Source of the DNA: Centipeda felix
Lineage (GTDB): Bacteria > Bacillota > Negativicutes > Selenomonadales > Selenomonadaceae
Direction: 5' to 3'
Assembly (NCBI RefSeq): GCF_900186465.1
Contig: NZ_LT891957.1
Location: 246,328-310,327 of the forward strand
Length of the DNA stretch: 64,000 nt
Shown here: positions 41,489 through 49,281 of the stretch, piece after piece
Numbering within the stretch: position 1 is the first letter of the stretch
Layout of the letters: the number at the start of each line of letters is the position of its first letter
The notes under the pieces: model-generated
Databases searched by the model: none
Told to the model about the DNA's origin: nothing
Seen by the model: the letters and a program-made list of their open reading frames with translations, nothing else
Translations under genes and position numbers: made by a program

Positions 41489-43019
41489 GACTGTACCGCC
41501 CTTCCAATTCATCACGATAGTCCTCCACAACGGCAGGCGGCTCGCCCTCAATCACCGTATCGGAAAAGTCCTCATACAGCTTCTCGTTGATGCTGTCCAC
41601 GAGCACGGAGAGGATCTGTCCCTCCGCGCGCACCCAGTCAAGCGTCCCACCAGTGAGGAGTGCACAGAGGAGACGCTTCTCCGCCTGTGTCAGGCCATAA
41701 TCGACGGACGACGAGGACGGTGTATACTGCTGCTGCGGATTCGTATATGGCGCTGCCGCTGCATCCTGCGCTGCAGGGGGTTGCGGAGAATGCTCCTGCA
41801 TAAGAGGTGATATGTTCTCCCCTGCGACGGGGAGCAATTCATCATCCTCATCCACAATCAGGCGCTCCTCGGTGACAGCAGCATCGGCGCGGATGCGGTC
41901 AAGCTGACTGAAATCCAAATGAACGCGGCGTGCCTCGATCTCGCGCTGTGCCGCGAAAAATTCTGCCGTCTCCTCACGGATGATCTTCCACTGCCATTTT
42001 AGAAGCTGCGGCAGACGAATCTCCGTGAGCCCATAGTGCTCGCGCAGCTGCGTATCCACCCCGCGCAGGAGCCCACCGATACGCTGCGCCGCACCATCCG
42101 TACGCTCATAAGAATGCAGCTGCCATGCGCCGCCTGCGCACTCATACTGCCGCAGAGGATGCACGGCATAGATGCGGTCCTCCTCCGCGCGCGGCGGATG
42201 AAATACGGCCGACGCAAAGAGATCCACCGACCTCGTACAGGAATGTGCGATACAGTCCGAGAAAAAATCGCAAATGCGGTGTTTTTCATAGTATTCTTTG
42301 ACACGTGCAAGGACGCGGAGAACAATGGCATCCGCTTCCGCCGTATGTGCACGATAAAGTTTGGAGCGCTCCAAACGATACGAGGAAAGCGTACACACTG
42401 CCGCCATGATCTCCTCTGCCGTATGCTCCTCTTGATGCAGCATCACATAGACAGCATCATCCTGTCTGCGCTCCTGCACCGCCCCATCATGCTCCTCCAA
42501 CAGCGCAGGACTGAGCCCGTAGTAGATGATGAGCGCACGCTCCCAATCCTTGAGGCAGCGCAGAATCTGCGGATCCAGAGCACCATAGGCGTGACCGAAG
42601 ATATGCAGGCGCTCATAGGCATCCATCGGCGATGTGCAGCCAACGAGTGCCAGGAGTTCATAGGCGTAGAGCGACGCGTAGGACATTCCCCGCCGCTCCA
42701 CCTCCCCGCGCCGCACCTTCGTCCGCCAAGCAAAATACCCGCGCAGCTCGGGATCGGTGAGCGAATCGTACGTTGGGAAATACTGATTGACCGTTCCCCG
42801 ATAGTCATAGTCGTCCTCGTAGTTCGCCATGAGACGCGCCTGCTTGAGGAAAAGCTCGGAACGGGACTGCCAGAAGTTCGTCGAGGTTTTGACAAGAGAG
42901 CGCATGGCACGGAGCAGTTTCGGTGTTTTCTCCGCCGGCGGCTGCGGCGGGATTGCCTCATCGCCATAGAGATTCCCCCCTGTATGCCTGCCGTCTGCAG
43001 GCCTCCACTCCCATACCAT
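41475..43019 (-). CDS. sngA: Shango-type TerB-domain protein (TerB_N plus TerB_C)
   Basis: 514 aa, ATG 43019 behind GAGGAGGGAGC. TerB_N region about 45-250: FWQSRSELFLKQARLMANYEDDYDY, YFPTYDSLTDPELRGYFAWRTKVRRGE and SYASLYAYELLALVGC are strongly diagnostic. A TerB_C-like region covers about 365-510 (LDFSQLDRIRADAAVTEERLIVDEDD), split by a Pro/Gln/Ser-rich linker (about 405-445). First gene of the three-gene operon, with its own promoter. Known as a defence component in Shango; probably senses or scaffolds, which is inference. Confidence 0.87.
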   Translation of the reverse strand: MVWEWRPADGRHTGGNLYGDEAIPPQPPAEKTPKLLRAMRSLVKTSTNFWQSRSELFLKQARLMANYEDDYDYRGTVNQYFPTYDSLTDPELRGYFAWRTKVRRGEVERRGMSYASLYAYELLALVGCTSPMDAYERLHIFGHAYGALDPQILRCLKDWERALIIYYGLSPALLEEHDGAVQERRQDDAVYVMLHQEEHTAEEIMAAVCTLSSYRLERSKLYRAHTAEADAIVLRVLARVKEYYEKHRICDFFSDCIAHSCTRSVDLFASAVFHPPRAEEDRIYAVHPLRQYECAGGAWQLHSYERTDGAAQRIGGLLRGVDTQLREHYGLTEIRLPQLLKWQWKIIREETAEFFAAQREIEARRVHLDFSQLDRIRADAAVTEERLIVDEDDELLPVAGENISPLMQEHSPQPPAAQDAAAAPYTNPQQQYTPSSSSVDYGLTQAEKRLLCALLTGGTLDWVRAEGQILSVLVDSINEKLYEDFSDTVIEGEPPAVVEDYRDELEGRYSHGIE

Positions 43020-43061
43020 ATTGCTCCCTCCTCTCGTTCATGCGTTCGAATCCATCCTTTT

Positions 43062-43089
43062 ATTGTACTACGAATTAGCGAAAAGGCAA
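43062..43089 (-). promoter_or_regulatory. Promoter of the sngABC operon
   Basis: Minus strand: -35 TTGCCT (43084-43089), 16-bp spacer, -10 TACAAT (43062-43067), 43 bp before the sngA start codon. Confidence 0.65.
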
Positions 43090-43109
43090 GAATTGTACGC
43101 AAAGAAAAT

Positions 43110-43137
43110 ACGCCTCCCGCCGGGCAGCGGAAGACGC
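43110..43137 (-). terminator. Terminator upstream of sngA
   Basis: GCGTCTTCCGC and GCGGGAGGCGT pair with several G-U pairs on the minus strand, followed by ATTTTC. It insulates the sngA promoter from the ABC-transporter transcript. Confidence 0.55.
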
Positions 43138-43407
43138 TTTTCGATAGAGAGAAAGAAATGTAGGGAATGTATGTGAACCCTACGGAAGGGAAGACCGCAG
43201 GAGATTCACCGGAATCGGTCGTAAGCGTTTGGTTCAGCATGCCTGCGTCGCTCTCTCGCTTACATTGATTACTATAACGGAGCGATTTTAAAACGTCTTG
43301 TGAGGGGCGTTAGGTTTTAATTAAGAACTATCGTTTGCCTATTATTTTACACACTGGTACCGGGATTTCGCACCAAAGCAAGATCAAAAATCAACGCTAA
43401 TTCAGCT
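43138..43407. other. Intergenic region, no gene seen
   Basis: No credible ORF, tRNA or repeat array. It becomes AT-rich toward 43300-43380. One end carries the TIR fragment listed separately. Confidence 0.6.
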
Positions 43408-43433
43408 GTGCCGAATTTATCCGTGCATCCCTA
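43408..43433 (-). repeat. TIR element, end fragment (copy D)
   Basis: Minus strand TAGGGATGCACGGATAAATTCGGCAC matches the left end of copies A-C and then diverges. Its first three bases are the TAG stop of the ABC ATPase gene. Confidence 0.6.
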
Positions 43434-44228
43434 GCTCAGCAGGAGGCTGTCACTCGCCAGCTCGCTGCCCGCCGCCTGTTCAAACATGGAGAGCAGGTCG
43501 CGCGTGGTCAGCCCCTCCTTTTTCTCCTGCGGCACATCGAAGAGAATGCGTCCCTCGTGCAGCATGATGAGGCGGTTGCCATAGCGCAGGGCATCCTTCA
43601 TATTGTGCGTAATCATCAGTGTCGTCAGCTGATCCTCCGCGACGATCTGCTGCGTCAGTTCCAGCACCTTCGCCGCCGTCTTCGGATCAAGGGCTGCCGT
43701 ATGCTCATCGAGGAGGAGCAAATTCGGCTTGACGAGCGTCGCCATGAGAAGTGTCAGTGCCTGCCGCTGTCCGCCCGAGAGAAGCCCGACACGCGAGGAA
43801 AGGCGATCCTCCAGACCAAGTTTCAGGCGTGCGAGCTTCTCACGAAACACATCGCGCATCTCACTCGTCGAGCCCCATTTGAGTGTCGGCGTCTGCCCGC
43901 GCCGCGCCGCGATGGCGAGATTCTCCTCGATCATCATGCGTGCCGCCGTCCCCATCATCGGATCTTGGAAAACGCGTCCGATGAACTTTGCACGGCGGTG
44001 CTCCGGCCACTTCGTAATGTCCTCGCCCGCAATGTAGATCTTCCCCGCATCGACCGAAATCGCCCCCGCGATAGCATTCATCAGCGTGGACTTGCCCGCA
44101 CCGTTGCCGCCGATCACGGTGACGAAATCACCGGGGCGAAGGTGAAGGCTGATGCCCGAGAGCGCCTTTTTCTCCGTAATCGTCCCGGGGTTAAATGTTT
44201 TCTTAATATCCTCGATCTGCAGCATCAC
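43431..44228 (-). CDS. ABC transporter ATP-binding protein
   Basis: 265 aa ATPase of an importer. Walker A IGGNGAGKSTLMN, signature LLSGGQRQALTLL, Walker B LLLLDEHTAALDPKT and His-switch MITHNMKDAL. It belongs to the set whose permease and binding protein resemble TrpXYZ-type tryptophan importers; substrate unproven. GTG 44228 or ATG 44225, with a 4-bp overlap with the permease stop. The stop codon lies in a repeat end. Confidence 0.9.
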   Translation of the reverse strand: MMLQIEDIKKTFNPGTITEKKALSGISLHLRPGDFVTVIGGNGAGKSTLMNAIAGAISVDAGKIYIAGEDITKWPEHRRAKFIGRVFQDPMMGTAARMMIEENLAIAARRGQTPTLKWGSTSEMRDVFREKLARLKLGLEDRLSSRVGLLSGGQRQALTLLMATLVKPNLLLLDEHTAALDPKTAAKVLELTQQIVAEDQLTTLMITHNMKDALRYGNRLIMLHEGRILFDVPQEKKEGLTTRDLLSMFEQAAGSELASDSLLLS

Positions 44229-45106
44229 TCTGCCCCCTTCCGCATTGCATGGTACTTCTCCTGAATGAGCGGGAGCGAGAGCGCAATCGCCACGAGGATC
44301 GCCGTAAAGAGCTTGAGGTCATTCGGCTGCATGCCGAGCTGGAGCACGATCGCGATGACGGCGCGATAGACGACCGAGCCGAGCACCACGGAGATCAGCC
44401 AGTTCTTAAAGCTGCGCGTGCCAAAGAGCACCTCGCCGATGATGACGGAGGCAAGTCCGATAACGATCGTGCCCGTCCCCATACCGACGTCGGCGAAGCC
44501 GTTGCTCTGCGCGACAAGGGCGCCGCAGACCGCGACCATCCCGTTCGAGAGAAGCAGTCCGAGGACGATCATCACATCTGTGTTCACGCCGTTTGCGCGG
44601 ATCATGTGAGGGTTCGCGCCTGTCGCACGAATCGCCGTCCCGAGCTCCGTGCCAAAGAACCAGTACGTCAGCAGGATGGCAAGAACAACAACGACCGTCC
44701 CGATGAGGAGAATATTGGTCGAGGCATCAAGCCCCCAGATGTTCCACTGGGTAAACAGCGTCTCACGCTGCAGGAGTGGCAGATTTGCCTTTCCCATGAC
44801 GTGCAGGTTGATGGAGTATAGCCCGATCATGGTCAAAATACCAGCGAGCAGCGCAGGAATCTTGAGTTTCGTGCAGAAAAATCCCGTCACGATCCCGGAG
44901 GCACACCCCGCCATGCAGGCAGCAAAGATCGCAGTGATCGGCGCATAGCCAGCCATCAGCATTGAGGCGGCGACTGCTGCACCGAGCGGGAAGCTGCCCT
45001 CCACGGTCAGGTCGGCAATATCCAGTACGCGATAGGTCAGATAGACGCCCAGTGCATAGAGTCCCCAAAGAACCCCCTGCGCAGCCGTCGCTACAACGAG
45101 ATCCAT
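44225..45106 (-). CDS. ABC transporter permease
   Basis: 293 aa from ATG 45106 (MDLVVATAAQGVLWGLYALGVYL) behind GGGAGTG; the frame extends to 45157 into the repeat. About eight hydrophobic segments and the BPD_transp_2 character (LADLTVEGSFPLGAAVAA, GTELGTAIRATGANPHMIRANGVN). Paired with a PF04392-type binding protein, as in tryptophan-type importers. Separated from the binding-protein genes by a repeat block. Confidence 0.9.
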   Translation of the reverse strand: MDLVVATAAQGVLWGLYALGVYLTYRVLDIADLTVEGSFPLGAAVAASMLMAGYAPITAIFAACMAGCASGIVTGFFCTKLKIPALLAGILTMIGLYSINLHVMGKANLPLLQRETLFTQWNIWGLDASTNILLIGTVVVVLAILLTYWFFGTELGTAIRATGANPHMIRANGVNTDVMIVLGLLLSNGMVAVCGALVAQSNGFADVGMGTGTIVIGLASVIIGEVLFGTRSFKNWLISVVLGSVVYRAVIAIVLQLGMQPNDLKLFTAILVAIALSLPLIQEKYHAMRKGAE

Positions 45107-45135
45107 AATGTCACTCCCAAACTCCGTAAAAAGAA

Positions 45136-45170
45136 GCTGTTGCACGAAGGTATTCACCTCGTATAACAGC
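45136..45170. repeat. Palindromic repeat, copy 1
   Basis: GCTGTTGCACGAAGG ... CCTCGTATAACAGC, an imperfect copy of the GGCTGTTGCACGAAG palindrome. It lies inside the ABC operon between binding protein and permease, followed directly by the GC-rich second repeat class. Confidence 0.7.
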
Positions 45171-45176
45171 CCTTTC

Positions 45177-45298
45177 TTGTGCCCCTTCCACCGCTTCGCG
45201 GTCCCCCTTCCCCGTCATACGGGGAAGGCTTTACGACCTTTCTAAATTGCTTCCCCCGTTTACGGGGGAAGTGGCGAGCATGGCGAGCCGATGGGGGG
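45177..45298. repeat. GC-rich repeat block, class 2 (copy 1)
   Basis: TTGTGCCCCTTCCACCGC, then CCGCTTCGCGG, CCTTCCCCG/CGGGGAAGG and CTTCCCCCG/CGGGGGAAG hairpins, ending GGCGAGCATGGCGAGCCGATGG. Parts recur at 25226-25277 and 49243-49272. Non-coding. Confidence 0.7.
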
Positions 45299-45330
45299 AT
45301 GCAATAGTTCCTCTTTGTGTCGATTGCTTG

Positions 45331-46317
45331 TTACTCGACAATGGTCGCACCGTTTAACACATCCGCAGGAATCGTCAGCCCGATCTTCTCTGCATTCTTC
45401 TTGTTGATGACCACTGTGAGGTCATGTGCCGTCTCGATCGGCATCGCAGCCGGCTTCTTTCCTTCAAAAATATCCGCCGCCATATTGCCCGTCTGTACGC
45501 CGAGCTTGTAGTAGTCGATGCCCTTCGTCGCAAGCGCACCTGCCGTAACACCACCGACGTAACCGCAGATCACGCCTTTGCCCGCAGGATCCGTAATGCT
45601 CGTGAGCGTCGGAATCGCCGATGCGATCACATTATCCGTCGGCTCATAGAACACATCCACATCGTTCACCATACTCTGCGCTGCCTGCTGGATGTCGTTG
45701 ACCGTCGAGATCGTCGCCGTACGCACCGTCAGCCCCTTGGACTGTGCATACTCCGTCATTGCCTTGACCTGAATCTCCGAGTTGATCTCACTCGATGAGT
45801 AGATCGTTCCGATGGTCTTGGCATTCGGATAGAGCTGCATCAGGAGGTCAATCTGCTCCGCGATGGGCGCGAGATCGCTCGTCCCTGTCACATTGCCGCC
45901 CGGGGCATCATTCGATGCGACGACCTTCGCACTCACGTAGTCCGTCACAGCCGTACCGACGATGGGAATATCCTTCGTCGCATTCGCAGCAGACTGTACT
46001 GCCGGTGTTGCAATCGCACAGATTAGGTCAACCTTGTCACTGATAAAACGCTGAACGATATTCTGGAGGTTGGACTGATCCGCCTGCGCATTTTGACGGT
46101 CAATCGTGAGGTTCTTCCCCTCCTCATAGCCGCGTTCCTTCAGCCCGTCAACAAATCCGCGGTTTGCGTCGTCAAGCGAGCTGTGCTCCACAAGCTGAAC
46201 AATTCCGACCTTGTAGGTCTTTTCTCCCTGCTGCGCCTGCTGTCCGCAGCCCGCCGCCACAAGTCCGAGTGCCGTCAGTCCAAGAGCGGCACATTTCATC
46301 CAATTATTCATCCGCAT
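45331..46317 (-). CDS. ABC transporter substrate-binding lipoprotein 1
   Basis: 328 aa from ATG 46317 (MRMNNWMKCAALGLTALGLVAAGC); lipobox LVAAGC indicates a lipid anchor. PF04392-type ligand-binding protein: KVGIVQLVEHSSLDDANRGF, DKVDLICAIATPAVQSA and YEPTDNVIASAIPTL. Tryptophan-importer-like by family. It is about two-thirds identical by eye to the next protein upstream, so the pair arose by tandem duplication and could widen substrate range. Confidence 0.9.
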   Translation of the reverse strand: MRMNNWMKCAALGLTALGLVAAGCGQQAQQGEKTYKVGIVQLVEHSSLDDANRGFVDGLKERGYEEGKNLTIDRQNAQADQSNLQNIVQRFISDKVDLICAIATPAVQSAANATKDIPIVGTAVTDYVSAKVVASNDAPGGNVTGTSDLAPIAEQIDLLMQLYPNAKTIGTIYSSSEINSEIQVKAMTEYAQSKGLTVRTATISTVNDIQQAAQSMVNDVDVFYEPTDNVIASAIPTLTSITDPAGKGVICGYVGGVTAGALATKGIDYYKLGVQTGNMAADIFEGKKPAAMPIETAHDLTVVINKKNAEKIGLTIPADVLNGATIVE

Positions 46318-46341
46318 CAACGTCCCATCATCATCCATTCA

Positions 46342-47337
46342 TCAGTCCACCAGTGTTGCATCCTTCAGGACCTCCTCCGGAATCGTCAGTCCGAGCCGCT
46401 CTGCGTTGCCCTTGCTGACGACCAGCGTCAAGTCGCGCGCCGTCTCAATCGGCATATCTGCGGGCTTTGCCTTGCCGTCGAGAATGTCGGCCGCCATATC
46501 GCCCGTCTGCACGCCGAGCTTGTAGTAATCGATGCCATAGGTCGCGAGACAGCCGCCCGTGACCATGTATGGCTCGGCGCAGATAACTGCCTTGCCCGCC
46601 GCATCCGTAACGCTGACGAGCGTCGGGATCGAGGAGGAAATCACATTGTCCGTCGGCTCATAGAATACATCGACATCACCGACCAGACTCTGTGCCGCCT
46701 GCGGGATGTCATTGACCGTCGATACCGTCGCAGCGCGTACCGTCAGCCCCTTCGACTCCGCGTACTCCTTCATCGCCTTGATCTGCGTCTCAGAGTTGAT
46801 CTCGCTCGAGGAGTACACCGTCCCGATGACCTTTGCATTCGGGTAGAGCTGCATAAGGAGGTCGATCTGTTTCTTGATCGGATTCAGATCGCTCGTGCCC
46901 GTCACATTTCCGCCCGGTTTCTCATTCGATTGGACGAGCTTTGCGCTCACATAGTCCGTGATCGCCGTCCCGACGATGGGGATATCCTTCGTCACATTTG
47001 CTACCGATTGTGCCGCGGGTGTTGCAATCGCGCAGATCAGATCGACCTTGTCGCTGACAAAACGCTGTGCGATATTCTGGAGATTGGACTGATCCGCCTG
47101 TGCATTCTGGCGGTCGATCGTGAGGTTCTTCCCCTCCTCGTAGCCACGCGCCTTCAGGCCATCGACAAAACCACGGTTCGCCGCATCGAGCGCATTGTGC
47201 TCCACCAGCTGAACGACACCGATCTTATAGGTCTTCTCTCCACTCGCCTGCTGACTTTTTCCACAGCCTGAGAGAGACAGAAGCCCGAGGGCGACGACGC
47301 CAAGAGCAACTGCCTTCATTGCCGTTTTCATCCGCAT
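46342..47337 (-). CDS. ABC transporter substrate-binding lipoprotein 2
   Basis: 331 aa, ATG 47337 (MRMKTAMKAVALGVVALGLLSLSGC) behind AGGTGGAG; lipobox LSLSGC. Same PF04392-type fold and the same motifs as its tandem paralogue (VGVVQLVEHNALDAANRGF, YEPTDNVISSSIPTL). First gene of the importer operon. It differs most in the segment VICAEPYMVTGGCLATYG against VICGYVGGVTAGALATKG, near the expected ligand pocket. Confidence 0.9.
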   Translation of the reverse strand: MRMKTAMKAVALGVVALGLLSLSGCGKSQQASGEKTYKIGVVQLVEHNALDAANRGFVDGLKARGYEEGKNLTIDRQNAQADQSNLQNIAQRFVSDKVDLICAIATPAAQSVANVTKDIPIVGTAITDYVSAKLVQSNEKPGGNVTGTSDLNPIKKQIDLLMQLYPNAKVIGTVYSSSEINSETQIKAMKEYAESKGLTVRAATVSTVNDIPQAAQSLVGDVDVFYEPTDNVISSSIPTLVSVTDAAGKAVICAEPYMVTGGCLATYGIDYYKLGVQTGDMAADILDGKAKPADMPIETARDLTLVVSKGNAERLGLTIPEEVLKDATLVD

Positions 47338-47485
47338 CGAATCTCCACCTTTTCTTTCCTATCAAATTTTGAATCTTTTTCATTATACATGGACAACAAG
47401 AAAAAAGCTAGTGGGATAACGTCAAATGATGCGCTAATCTATCGAATCTATTGCTATCGCACGGAAGATGCGCTGCCCGCTGTCC

Positions 47486-47514
47486 TTGACAACGCACTCC
47501 AAGCCTACTAGAAT
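47486..47514 (+). promoter_or_regulatory. Promoter of tag-azlC-azlD
   Basis: -35 TTGACA (47486-47491), 17-bp spacer, -10 TAGAAT (47509-47514). Transcription would start near 47521, leaving a leader of about 78 nt that contains a terminator-like hairpin. Confidence 0.75.
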
Positions 47515-47551
47515 ACGACGTATCGCAATTCAGAGTGAAATAGAGGACAAA

Positions 47552-47580
47552 GGCCGAAGTCCTAGGGGCATCGGCTTTTC
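47552..47580 (+). terminator. Terminator-like hairpin in the tag leader (possible attenuator)
   Basis: GCCGA/TCGGC outer stem and GTCC/GGGC inner stem (one A-A mismatch, loop TAG), followed by TTTTCTT. It sits between the tag promoter and the start codon. Confidence 0.5.
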
Positions 47581-47598
47581 TTAATGGAGCGTGTATAT

Positions 47599-48156
47599 AT
47601 GGAGAAAAAATGCAGACGATGTGCATGGGTCAATCCAGAGGATCCCATCTATATCAAGTACCATGACGAGGAGTGGGGCATCCCGCTCCACGACGATCAC
47701 GCACTCTATGAGCTCTTCCTCTTGGAGACATTTCAGGCGGGACTCTCGTGGGCGACGATCCTGCACAAGCGCGAGAATTTCCGCCGTGCCTACGAAGGAT
47801 TTCTCCCGGAGCGCGTCGCCGCATTCGACGCAGCAAAGATAGATGCACTCATGCAGGATGCGGGCATCGTCCGCAACCGCCGCAAGATCGAGGCGAGCAT
47901 CACGAACAGCCGCGTCTTTCTCGACATCGTTCGTGAATACGGCTCGTTCGACGCCTATATCTGGGGCTTCACCGAGGGAAAGTCCATCCGCGAGAGCTGG
48001 GAGCTCCGCACCACATCTCCCCTCTCCGACCGCATCACAAAGGATTTGAAGCGACGCGGGATGAAATTTGTCGGCTCGACGTCGATCTACTCGACACTGC
48101 AGGCAATCGGCGTGCTTGCCGCACACGCAGAGGACTGCGACTGGAGGCAGCCATGA
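47599..48156 (+). CDS. tag: DNA-3-methyladenine glycosylase I
   Basis: Excises alkylated adenine from DNA. 185 aa from ATG 47599 (MEKKCRRCAWVNPEDPIYIKYHDEEWG), with GGAG nine bases upstream; an ATG at 47584 is also in frame. Zinc-ligand residues near the N-terminal C..CAW and C-terminal HAEDC match Tag. LLETFQAGLSWATILHKRENFR and MKFVGSTSIYSTLQAIG are the catalytic HhH-family blocks. Its last 4 bp overlap azlC. Confidence 0.94.
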   Translation: MEKKCRRCAWVNPEDPIYIKYHDEEWGIPLHDDHALYELFLLETFQAGLSWATILHKRENFRRAYEGFLPERVAAFDAAKIDALMQDAGIVRNRRKIEASITNSRVFLDIVREYGSFDAYIWGFTEGKSIRESWELRTTSPLSDRITKDLKRRGMKFVGSTSIYSTLQAIGVLAAHAEDCDWRQP

Positions 48157-48860
48157 AAGGAATGACGAACGTTCCGCTCGCTGCCCTGCGCGCCGCCTTC
48201 CCCTACACCGTCCCCATCCTCGCAATTTTTTTCCTTGGGATTGCCTATGGCATCTACATGAATGCATTGGGCTTCTCCTTTCTCTACCCAATGGCGATGA
48301 GCGCGATCATCTTCGGCGGTTCGCTTGAGTTCATCGCCACGGCGCTCCTCCTCGCTCCCTTTGCCCCGCTCGAAACGTTTCTGCTCGCCCTCATGGTGCA
48401 GGGGCGGCATATCTTCTACGGCATCTCCATGTTTGAGAAATACCGTGGAACGGGATGGAAAAAACCGTACCTGATCTACGGAATGTGTGACGAGTCATTC
48501 TCCATCAACTACACGGCAAAGATCCCGCCGCATATCGACACAGGCTGGTTCATGTTCTTCGTCACTCTGCTGAACCAGCTCTACTGGGTCGCAGGGGCCA
48601 CGCTCGGCGGACTGATCGGGAGCGCTCTGCCCATCAACACATCCGGCATTGAGTTTGCCATGACCGCACTCTTTGTCGTGATCTTCATTGAACAGTGGAA
48701 GAACGATCCGCAGCATCTGACGGGCATCCTCGGCATCGCCGCTGCTGCACTTGCGCTCGTAATATTCGGCCGAGATGCATTCATGCTGCCGACCATGGGG
48801 ATGCTCCTCCTCGGATGCCTCATCCTGCGCCCCATCATCGAGAGGAGGGAGACGGCATGA
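48153..48860 (+). CDS. azlC: Branched-chain amino acid exporter subunit AzlC
   Basis: Large subunit of the AzlCD branched-chain amino acid exporter. 235 aa with hydrophobic helices. [56 protein letters not shown] and [11 protein letters not shown] are characteristic. Overlaps of 4 bp on both sides indicate an operon of tag, azlC and azlD. Confidence 0.93.
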   Translation: MKGMTNVPLAALRAAFPYTVPILAIFFLGIAYGIYMNALGFSFLYPMAMSAIIFGGSLEFIATALLLAPFAPLETFLLALMVQGRHIFYGISMFEKYRGTGWKKPYLIYGMCDESFSINYTAKIPPHIDTGWFMFFVTLLNQLYWVAGATLGGLIGSALPINTSGIEFAMTALFVVIFIEQWKNDPQHLTGILGIAAAALALVIFGRDAFMLPTMGMLLLGCLILRPIIERRETA

Positions 48861-49189
48861 GTCTTACCGAGCAGTGCATCACGATCGGACTCTGTGCGCT
48901 TGCGAGCGTGCTCACGCGCGCACTCCCCTTTCTCCTCCTCTCGGAGAAAAAGCCGACGCCGCCGCTTGTTCGCTACCTCGGCAACGTCCTCCCCGCCGCC
49001 GTCTTCGGAATGCTCGTCGTTTACTGCCTGAAAGATGTGTCTCTCCTCAGCGGGACGCACGGCATACCTGAGGGGATTGCCATCGCCGTCACGGCACTCC
49101 TGCATTTGAAATTCCGTCAGATGCTCCTCTCCATCGGCGGCGGAACGGCAGTCTATATGCTCCTCGTCCAGTTCGTATTTGCTGCATAA
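48857..49189 (+). CDS. azlD: Branched-chain amino acid exporter subunit AzlD
   Basis: Small membrane partner of AzlC. 110 aa from ATG 48857 ([28 protein letters not shown]), coupled by an ATGA overlap; the frame is open further upstream, but only inside azlC. Four hydrophobic helices, with [21 protein letters not shown] and [27 protein letters not shown]. Confidence 0.93.
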   Translation: MSLTEQCITIGLCALASVLTRALPFLLLSEKKPTPPLVRYLGNVLPAAVFGMLVVYCLKDVSLLSGTHGIPEGIAIAVTALLHLKFRQMLLSIGGGTAVYMLLVQFVFAA

Positions 49190-49199
49190 AGACAATAAA

Positions 49200-49236
49200 G
49201 GCTGCTGCACGAAGCGTAAAACTTCGTGCAGCAGCC
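49200..49236. repeat. Palindromic repeat, copy 2
   Basis: GGCTGCTGCACGAAG and its exact reverse complement CTTCGTGCAGCAGCC flank a CGTAAAA loop. It lies 10 bp after azlD and probably serves as a terminator. Confidence 0.85.
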
Positions 49237-49242
49237 TTATCT

Positions 49243-49272
49243 TTGTGCCCCTTCCCCGTCATACGGGGAAGG
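49243..49272. repeat. GC-rich repeat, class 2 (short copy)
   Basis: TTGTGCCCCTTCCCCGTC followed by ATACGGGGAAGG; the CCTTCCCCG/CGGGGAAGG hairpin is shared with 45181-45228. It lies next to palindrome copy 2, 10 bp before the RND gene stop. Confidence 0.65.
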
Positions 49273-49281
49273 CCTTTGGGT

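Noticed and set aside
37911-43019. BREX type 2 interpretation of the ATPase/helicase pair
   Set aside because: The ATPase and helicase families are shared with BrxD/BrxHI, but pglW, pglX, pglY and pglZ are absent and a TerB-domain protein is present, which fits Shango better.
47338-47485. T-box or tryptophan-responsive leader for the ABC importer
   Set aside because: No T-box motif (AGGGUGGNACCGCG-like) or tandem Trp codons were found. A TATAAT is present, but no well-spaced -35.
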